Shown piece by piece: positions 55,479 through 64,000 of a DNA stretch of 64,000 nucleotides. A model generated the notes under the pieces. The model saw only the letters and a program-made list of their open reading frames with translations, had not been told where the DNA came from and ran no database searches. This stretch comes from Zoogloea sp. (GTDB taxonomy: Bacteria; Pseudomonadota; Gammaproteobacteria; Burkholderiales; Rhodocyclaceae): contig NZ_JAQVCN010000009.1 in assembly GCF_028689785.1 (NCBI RefSeq), positions 35,814 to 99,813 on the forward strand, given 5' to 3'. A program made the position numbers and the translations under genes. How positions within the stretch are numbered: position 1 is the first letter of the stretch; each line of letters starts with the position of its first letter.

Positions 55479-57101
55479 CTAGCGGCAGCGCGCCTTGTCA
55501 AATCGGGCCAGGAGCTCGGGCGAGCTTTCGCCGAGGGAGATGCGCTGCAGGATGCTGGCGCATTCGGCGGAACGGGGGGGGCCAGCTTTTTCGGGTTTGG
55601 CCGGCTTGGTGCCCGTGGCTGCTGCGGTGTCGGCCGGTGCCTTGCGCACGGGAGCGGGCGTGGCGGAAGTCTCCCTGGGGGAGGGGCGTGCGACCGGGGC
55701 CGGGGTTTCGGGCTGGCGGCGAACGGGGGCGGGCGGGGTTGATGGCGCAGCCGGTGCAGCCACTGAAGGGGGCGTCGATGGGGCGGCTGCCGGAACCGCC
55801 GGTGGGGCTGCAGTCGGAGTCGCCGAAGAAGGGGCAGGCGGGGCCGGTGTTGATGCTGCTTCAGCCGGGGCCGGGCGTGCAGGTGGGGGCGCGGCTTCCT
55901 GCACCGCGGGTGTTGCGGGCCGTGCAGCAGCGGGGGTTGTCTCCGTCGGTCGCTTCCCGGTGCTCAGCCACCAGGCTGCTGCCATGGCACAGGCAAGAGC
56001 CAGACCGCCCCCCGTCAGAGCGATGGGGGATATCCGTCGTGGAGATGGGGTAGCGGCCTCGGCTGGGCGCGGGCCGGGTGTGGGCTGGCTGTTTGCGGCC
56101 GGGGGCCTGGCGTGCTCTGGCGGTGATGGCTGCGGTTCCAGATCATGGACCAGGTCGGCGATGGTCTGGGTGCGTGCCTCGGGCCGGGCGGCCAGGGCCC
56201 GGTCGATGGCCCCCAGGAAACCCGCGCTGAAGCCGACCGGTGCCCGCTCCGCCAGCGGGTGGTATTGGTCATTGAGCAGCCGCCCCACCGAGGGCGGCGG
56301 TGTGCTGCCGGTGATGACCCAGTGCATGGTGGCCGCCAGGGCGTAGACGTCGGTCCACGGCCCCTGCTTCATGTCAGGCAGCTCGGCGTACTGCTCGACC
56401 GGCGCGTAGCCGGGCTTGAGGATCACGGTGAGGGCCTGGGTCATGTCGCCGATCACTCGGCGGGCGGCACCGAAGTCGAGCAGCAGCGGGCGGCCGCTGC
56501 CCTCCAGCAGGATGATGTTGTCCGGGGCGATGTCCCGGTGGAAGCACTGCTCCCCGTGAATGAGCCGGAGGGCATCGCACAGGGGGGTGAGGATCCCGGT
56601 GAGCCAGGCCTCGCTGACCTGTGTCCGGTCTGCCTGGATGTGGTCCTTGAGGGTCTCCCCTTCGTAGAGGGGCATGACCATGTAGGCCGTGCCGTTCGCC
56701 TCCCAGAAGCGATACACCTTGACCAGCGCGGGATGGTCGAACTGGGCCAGGAGCTTTGCTTCATTCACGAAGCTCCTGAGGCCCGCCTCGTAGGTGCTCC
56801 GATGGCGCTCCGAGCGGGGCGCCACGGTTGCCGGGCCCTTGCGTGAGGCGATCGAGGCGGGCATGTATTCCTTGAGCGCGACCTTGCGCTCCAGGGAGTG
56901 GTCCCAGGCGAGGTAGACGATGCTGAAGCCGCCCTCGCCGATCTTCGCCCGCAGCTCGAATTCGCCGATCAGGGTGCCCGCAGGCAGCGCTTGTCCGTCC
57001 CCGTCATCGTCGATCCGCGGGGCGCTCCCCGGCGTGGCGGACGTGTCATTGCCGGCAGCAGAGAGAATGGTGCGGTCGTCTTCTTCTGGTGCGTTGCTCA
57101 T
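55479..57101 (-). CDS. ppkA: Serine/threonine protein kinase, PpkA-like
   Basis: IGEGGFSIVYLAWD, HRDIAPDNIILL, LLLDFGAAR; start MSNAPEEDDRT; single TM helix and Ala/Pro-rich tail. Confidence 0.88.
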   Translation of the reverse strand: MSNAPEEDDRTILSAAGNDTSATPGSAPRIDDDGDGQALPAGTLIGEFELRAKIGEGGFSIVYLAWDHSLERKVALKEYMPASIASRKGPATVAPRSERHRSTYEAGLRSFVNEAKLLAQFDHPALVKVYRFWEANGTAYMVMPLYEGETLKDHIQADRTQVSEAWLTGILTPLCDALRLIHGEQCFHRDIAPDNIILLEGSGRPLLLDFGAARRVIGDMTQALTVILKPGYAPVEQYAELPDMKQGPWTDVYALAATMHWVITGSTPPPSVGRLLNDQYHPLAERAPVGFSAGFLGAIDRALAARPEARTQTIADLVHDLEPQPSPPEHARPPAANSQPTPGPRPAEAATPSPRRISPIALTGGGLALACAMAAAWWLSTGKRPTETTPAAARPATPAVQEAAPPPARPAPAEAASTPAPPAPSSATPTAAPPAVPAAAPSTPPSVAAPAAPSTPPAPVRRQPETPAPVARPSPRETSATPAPVRKAPADTAAATGTKPAKPEKAGPPRSAECASILQRISLGESSPELLARFDKARCR

Positions 57102-57249
57102 GGCCGGTCCGGGGTCTTGGGAATGCGTCAGTCTTGTGGGTTCGGGCGATGGACTGTAAAGCCTGAACGGCGCGGAGGCCACACGCGGTTCATCGTAGCA
57201 TGCCCGCGTGGCGGCTCCGGTGCTTGTCAGGCACCCCGCCGGATAAGCA

Positions 57250-57280
57250 AACACCCTGCATCCGGAGAGTGCAGGGTGTT
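57250..57280 (-). terminator. Terminator hairpin downstream of tRNA-Leu
   Basis: 11-bp perfect stem AACACCCTGCA/TGCAGGGTGTT. Confidence 0.7.
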
Positions 57281-57296
57281 GATTTTCAGTACTTTC

Positions 57297-57381
57297 TGGT
57301 GCCCGGAGCGGGACTTGAACCCGCAAGGCTTGCGCCGGCGGATTTTAAGTCCGCTGTGTATACCGATTTCACCATCCGGGC
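57297..57381 (-). tRNA. tRNA-Leu(TAA)
   Basis: 85-nt cloverleaf with long variable arm, stem GCGGA/TCCGC, anticodon TAA, encoded CCA. Confidence 0.95.
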
Positions 57382-57391
57382 GGGGAGGGCT

Positions 57392-57652
57392 TCAGCGCTG
57401 GGGCTGTTCCGGCAGGGTGATGTTGACTTCGAGGATCTCGCAGTTGTCCTGCTTTTCGAGCTGAACCTTGATGTCGTCGGGGCCTACGTTGACGTACTTG
57501 GAGATGACGGCGATCAGTTCGCGCTGCAGCTCGGGCAGGAAGTCGGGCGCCCGGTTGGTGCCCCGCTCGTGGGCGATGATCAGGGACAGGCGTTCCTTGG
57601 CGACGGAGGCGGTCTTCTGCTTGGAGCCGAAGAAGTAGGAGAGGAGGGACAT
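57392..57652 (-). CDS. minE: Cell division topological specificity factor MinE
   Basis: [28 protein letters not shown]. Confidence 0.97.
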   Translation of the reverse strand: MSLLSYFFGSKQKTASVAKERLSLIIAHERGTNRAPDFLPELQRELIAVISKYVNVGPDDIKVQLEKQDNCEILEVNITLPEQPQR

Positions 57653-57653
57653 C

Positions 57654-58469
57654 TCACTTGCCTCCGAAGATGCGCTTCAGCAGGCCGGGCTTTTCGTAGT
57701 TGACGAAGCGCAGGGGCCGTTCTTCTTCGAGAAAGCGGGCAATGACGTCCTGGTAGGCGGTGGCCACGTCGCTGTCCTTCAGGTGGATGGCCGGGGTGCC
57801 CTGGTTGGAGGCCTGGAGCACGTCGTCGGATTCGGGGATGACGCCGATCAGGGGCACGCGCAGCAGTTCCTGGACGTCCTTGTAGGACAGCATCTCGCCA
57901 TCTTCGACGCGCTTCGGGGCGTAGCGGGTGACCAGCAGGTGTTCCTTGACCGGCTCGCGGCCTTCCATGGCGCGGCGGCTCTTGCTTTGCAGGATGCCGA
58001 GGATGCGGTCGGAGTCACGCACGGAGGAGACTTCGGGGTTGGACACGACGATGGCTTCGTCGGCGAAGGTCAGGGCCATCACGGCGCCCCGCTCGATACC
58101 GGCGGGGGAGTCGCAGATGACGTAGTCGAAGCCCATGTGCTCGAGCTCCTTGAGCACTTTCTCGACGCCTTCTTCGGTCAGCGCGTCCTTGTCGCGGGTC
58201 TGGGAGGCGGGCAGGATGAAGAGGTTCTCGCAGTGCTTGTCCTTGATCAGGGCCTGGTGCAGGTTGGCCTCACCGTTCACCACGTTGATCAGGTCGTACA
58301 CCACGCGGCGCTCGCAGCCCATGATGAGGTCGAGGTTGCGCAGGCCCACGTCGAAGTCGATGACGGCGGTCTTGTAGCCGCGCAGGGCCAGACCGGTGGA
58401 AATGCTTGCGCTGGTGGTGGTCTTGCCGACGCCACCCTTGCCGGACGTTACTACGATGACGCGTGCCAC
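57654..58469 (-). CDS. minD: Septum site-determining ATPase MinD
   Basis: [31 protein letters not shown]. Confidence 0.98.
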   Translation of the reverse strand: MARVIVVTSGKGGVGKTTTSASISTGLALRGYKTAVIDFDVGLRNLDLIMGCERRVVYDLINVVNGEANLHQALIKDKHCENLFILPASQTRDKDALTEEGVEKVLKELEHMGFDYVICDSPAGIERGAVMALTFADEAIVVSNPEVSSVRDSDRILGILQSKSRRAMEGREPVKEHLLVTRYAPKRVEDGEMLSYKDVQELLRVPLIGVIPESDDVLQASNQGTPAIHLKDSDVATAYQDVIARFLEEERPLRFVNYEKPGLLKRIFGGK

Positions 58470-58499
58470 GATGTCCCCTTAAGTCTGTGAGTCGCTGCT

Positions 58500-59294
58500 T
58501 CAGTCGTTCTGAAGCGGCATGATTTCGAGAGTGTGCAGGTTGTCCGAGCCGCTCAGACGTACCTGGGTGCTGCGCCCGGCGACGGCTTGCGGGATGCCCC
58601 GTTCGAAGGTGCGATACACCCCGGCGATGGAGACGAGCTCGGGTCCGAAATTGGTGCTGAAGATGCGGGCGCTGGTGTCGCCCCGGGCGCCGGCGAGGGC
58701 GCGGCCGCGCAGAGGGCCATAGCAATGGATGCAGCCGTCGGCGATGACTTCCGAGCCGGGGCTCATGCCGGCCAGCAGCACCAGGTCGCCGCCCTTGGCA
58801 TAGACCTGCTGGCCGGAGCGCAGCGGGCGCTCGACGACCATGGTGGTGGCAGGGGCGACACTTGCCGCGGCAGCCGGCTGGGGCGCTGCTGGTGGCGCCT
58901 CGACGGGCGCGGGGGCCGGCGGCGGGGCCTGGGGCTTGGGCGGGGCGATCGGGCGCTCGGCGGAGATGCCTTCCGGGCCGAGGATGGCCAGGTTGGCACG
59001 GCGGGCGCCGTCGTGCAGGTAGTCCGGCAGGTTGCGCACACCAATCGGTTGCACCTGGTAGCGGCGCAGCAGGCTGATGATGGCGGTCCAGTCCACCCGG
59101 TCCGGGGTGCTGGCGAGCTGGGCGAAGTCGAGCACGGCCGGTTCGCCGGCAAAGAAGTCCGGCATGCCGCCGAGCATCATGTGCAGGGCATCGGCGAGAC
59201 GCACGGCTTCGGTTTCACGGACGTGGGCGGTCATTACCGCCAGGCTGGCGCCTTTGAACTCGATCAGTTTGCCCTGCAGGGATGCGTCGGCCAT
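58500..59294 (-). CDS. minC: Septum site-determining protein MinC
   Basis: N-terminal MinC domain, Pro/Ala linker, GSEVIADGCIHCYGPLRGRALAGARGD. Confidence 0.96.
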   Translation of the reverse strand: MADASLQGKLIEFKGASLAVMTAHVRETEAVRLADALHMMLGGMPDFFAGEPAVLDFAQLASTPDRVDWTAIISLLRRYQVQPIGVRNLPDYLHDGARRANLAILGPEGISAERPIAPPKPQAPPPAPAPVEAPPAAPQPAAAASVAPATTMVVERPLRSGQQVYAKGGDLVLLAGMSPGSEVIADGCIHCYGPLRGRALAGARGDTSARIFSTNFGPELVSIAGVYRTFERGIPQAVAGRSTQVRLSGSDNLHTLEIMPLQND

Positions 59295-59385
59295 GGATGT
59301 CGGGTGAGGGGTTAGCGGACTAAAACCGGTGAAGTCTACGTTTCAGCAGGGTTTCGGGCAAGTCCGCTCGCCAAATGGCTGAAGA

Positions 59386-60255
59386 TCAGTGCAGGGTGCG
59401 GGGTTCGGCGGGGGGCTCGGCGAACAGGGCGGCCACGTCGTCGGCATCGAACCGGTATTCATGGTTCGACAGGTCATCGTGGATCAGGATCTCGCCGTGT
59501 TCGGCCAGCATTGCGTCGAGCTCGGTCCGACCCAGGGAGCGCAGCATTTCGCGCACCTTTTCCCAGTTCTGCGGCCACTCGTGGGTGACTTCGCGGGTAT
59601 CGAGAAGGCGCACGGTCTCCTGGTGGAACAGGCGGATCAGGATGTCTTCGGCGGAGAGCCCGAGGAGCTCGTCGTCGCGGATCGTGGCGGCAAGGCGGGT
59701 GATCCGGTCCCAGCCGTCCGGGTCCTTCCGGTCGGCGTCGGGGAGCTTCTGCAGGAACAGGCAGGCCGCACTGCGGGAGGATGCGGCGGTGTGCAGGGCG
59801 GCCGGCTGCTGCTCGGACTGGGTGAGATAGTGTTCGAAGACCTCGGCCACGGAGCTGCCTTCGATGGGCACGTAGCTCTGGTAAGGGTGGCTCAGGCCGG
59901 GCATGTCCAGGGTCAGCAGAAGGTGGCCGTCACCCACCAGGTCGGCGATGCCGGTCTTGCCGGCAGCTTCGTCACTGGCCTTGGCGTAGCCGCGCAGGTT
60001 GAGGCCCTCGGTGACATCCACCACCAGCAGGCTGACCGGGCCGTGGCCCTGGAGCTGGATGGTGAGGCGGCCGGACTGTTTGAGGTTGCCACCGATGATG
60101 CTGGCCACGGCGCTCATGGCGCCCAGCATGTCGCGCACCGGGGGGGCGTAATCACGATTGACGAGCAGGGCCTGCCAGACTTCGTCGAGCCGGACGATGG
60201 CGCCGCGGATGTCGAGGTCTTCAAGGAGGAAACGTTGGATGGTGGAGGTGCTCAT
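59386..60255 (-). CDS. hslO: Hsp33-family chaperone lacking the zinc-binding cysteines
   Basis: MSTSTIQRFLLEDLDIRGAIVRLDEVWQALL; conserved Hsp33 N-domain, but CxC/CxxC positions are W/Q and D/S. Confidence 0.9.
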   Translation of the reverse strand: MSTSTIQRFLLEDLDIRGAIVRLDEVWQALLVNRDYAPPVRDMLGAMSAVASIIGGNLKQSGRLTIQLQGHGPVSLLVVDVTEGLNLRGYAKASDEAAGKTGIADLVGDGHLLLTLDMPGLSHPYQSYVPIEGSSVAEVFEHYLTQSEQQPAALHTAASSRSAACLFLQKLPDADRKDPDGWDRITRLAATIRDDELLGLSAEDILIRLFHQETVRLLDTREVTHEWPQNWEKVREMLRSLGRTELDAMLAEHGEILIHDDLSNHEYRFDADDVAALFAEPPAEPRTLH

Positions 60256-60617
60256 TCGGTCGTCCCCGCGGGGCTGAGAAAACTGGTGTAGAGGGCGGTG
60301 TCGAGGCCGACCAGCAGCTGCCCGCCGTCTGTCTCGATGACTGGCCGGCGGATCAGGCTGGGGAATTCCTGCATCAGTTGCACGGCGGCGCTCTGGGTGT
60401 CGATGGCCTGGCGCTCTGCGGGCAGCTTGCGCCAGGTGGTGCCGCGGGTGTTGATCAGGCTCTTCCAGCCGATGGCCTTGCTCCAGGCGTGGAGGCGGGC
60501 GGAGTCGATGCCGGATTTCTTGTAGTCGTGAAAGGTGTAGGTGACACCGTGCTCGTCGAGCCAGGCGAAGGCCTTTTTCATGGTGTCGCAGTTCTTGATG
60601 CCGTAAATCGTCGTCAT
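60252..60617 (-). CDS. Spx/ArsC (YffB)-family reductase-like protein
   Basis: MTTIYGIKNCDTMKKAFAWLDEHGVTYTFHDYKKSGID. Confidence 0.92.
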   Translation of the reverse strand: MTTIYGIKNCDTMKKAFAWLDEHGVTYTFHDYKKSGIDSARLHAWSKAIGWKSLINTRGTTWRKLPAERQAIDTQSAAVQLMQEFPSLIRRPVIETDGGQLLVGLDTALYTSFLSPAGTTE

Positions 60618-60707
60618 GGTGCCGGAAGCAGCGCGACGCCCCGGGAGGCGTCGCTGGAAAATCAAGGGGATGGGGCGGATTTTAGCCGCCCGTGGGGGCG
60701 CCGGGGC

Positions 60708-63035
<2,328 letters not shown>

Positions 63036-63217
63036 GGACGGGCTGGCGCAAAAAAAGGGCGCATGGTGCAGAAAGCTGGCCGCGCCTGCAAGCCCGTGGC
63101 CGACCCGGTTTCCGGTAAAATCAAACAATTGTCCGTGTCGCGAAGCGGTCCCATTCCGCGCACATCCAGCCTGGCCGCCATTCTTGGCGAGTCCGGCCCA
63201 GCAGGAGATAACACCGA

Positions 63218-64000
63218 ATGAATCCATTTTTCGCTGCGTTGGCGGCGGTGGCGTTTGGCTTGACCGTGGTCGGGGCAGATGTCTCGGCCGCGCCGCAGCC
63301 ATCCCATCCCGCCCCGGCCCGCAAGGCAGCACCGGCGGCCAAGGCAGCCGCCAAACCCGTTTCGAAGCCCGCCGCCAAGTCGGCACCCAAGGCGGCACCC
63401 GCTCGCGTCGCAGCGCCGGCCAGGCAGGGCAAGGCGTCGGCGCCCAAGGCGGCCGTGGTCAAGGGGAGCGCCTCCAAGTCGATCCCGGCAAAGCCGGCGT
63501 CGTCCAAGGCTGCCGCTGTTCAGGGCAAGCAGTCCGCCACCAAGCAGGTTGTTGCCAGTGGCAAGGCGGGGCGCGGTGCCAAGGCGGCTCAGCAGCCGGC
63601 GCCGGTTGAGCTGGTGACCAAGAAGGGGCGTAAGGGCCGGGCTGAGCCTGTCGTGGCAGCTGCCCGTGAATCTCGTACCCAGCAGCATGGCCGGATTGCG
63701 CCGTCTACGCCCGCGCCGGTGGTGGAGCGTCGGCCTGTCGTCAGGGGGGGGGCTGCGCCCATCGGGCGTGAGGCTTTTGTTCCGAGTTCGCCCCCGATCT
63801 CCCGCGCCGAGGCGGTGCGTCAGTTGCAGGGCCGAGTGGCTGCACCGGCCGCGGCGCCCGTGGCACCCGTGGCTCCGCGTGCAGCGCTGACAATCCCCCC
63901 CCCGGCGGCGGAAGTTTCCCGGGCTGCATCCCGTTCGATGCCGGCCACGGAGCCCCCCCTGCAGGCGACCAACGAACTGCCCAGGCGGGTGGCACCGGTA
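63218..64000 (+). CDS. Exported Ala/Pro/Lys-rich protein, 3' truncated by window edge
   Basis: My translation: [48 protein letters not shown]..., open to base 64000; absent from supplied ORF track. Confidence 0.65.
   Translation, partial: MNPFFAALAAVAFGLTVVGADVSAAPQPSHPAPARKAAPAAKAAAKPVSKPAAKSAPKAAPARVAAPARQGKASAPKAAVVKGSASKSIPAKPASSKAAAVQGKQSATKQVVASGKAGRGAKAAQQPAPVELVTKKGRKGRAEPVVAAARESRTQQHGRIAPSTPAPVVERRPVVRGGAAPIGREAFVPSSPPISRAEAVRQLQGRVAAPAAAPVAPVAPRAALTIPPPAAEVSRAASRSMPATEPPLQATNELPRRVAPV

Noticed and set aside
57102-57326. N-terminal extension of the kinase ORF overlapping tRNA-Leu
   Set aside because: Extension translates tRNA and terminator sequence; kinase starts at MSNAPEEDD (57101)

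Overview
This 64 kb window is dense, high-GC bacterial chromosome. Gene content and order suggest a betaproteobacterium, probably Rhodocyclales-like; that placement is inference. It has four parts. (1) Positions 1-13.8 kb are a conserved housekeeping run: rpoE(partial)-rseABC-mucD/degP-grx-lepA-lepB-DUF4845-rnc-era-recO-pdxJ-acpS-nagZ-uvrC-pgsA. A tRNA-Gly/tRNA-Cys/tRNA-Gly cluster follows, behind a consensus sigma70 promoter. (2) Positions 16.4-47.2 kb hold a complete type VI secretion locus of the TagJ/Fha/PppA/TagF/PpkA kind: tssABC, two divergent hcp genes, tagJ, tssEFGH, a TPR-methyltransferase, vgrG, and an effector-delivery module (DUF2169, thiolase-like protein, PAAR/DUF4150, AHH-type nuclease, Imm11-like immunity protein, DUF6484-like protein). 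A TIGR02270-like gene interrupted by a stop codon, tagH and pppA come next, with tagF-tssM-tssL-tssK-tssJ on the opposite strand. (3) Positions 47.4-55.3 kb are an exported-protein island: a two-CxxCH lipoprotein, an OmpA-like lipoprotein, a CxxCH/choice-of-anchor-D protein with a JDVT-CTERM-like C-terminus overlapping a CPBP (MrtJ-like) intramembrane protease gene, a porin and an unknown protein. A PpkA-like kinase follows on the minus strand. (4) Positions 57.2-63 kb carry minCDE with a tRNA-Leu directly downstream, an Hsp33 homologue that lacks all four zinc cysteines, an Spx/ArsC-like protein, tex, and an Ala/Pro/Lys-rich ORF that runs off the window. The leads most worth checking are the JDVT-CTERM/MrtJ cytochrome pair, the cysteine-less Hsp33, the catalytically degenerate thiolase-like T6SS protein beside an AHH effector/immunity pair, the COG4976-like methyltransferase in the T6SS operon, and the in-frame nonsense codon in the TIGR02270-like gene. 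No homology search was run; all family names come from reading the translations.
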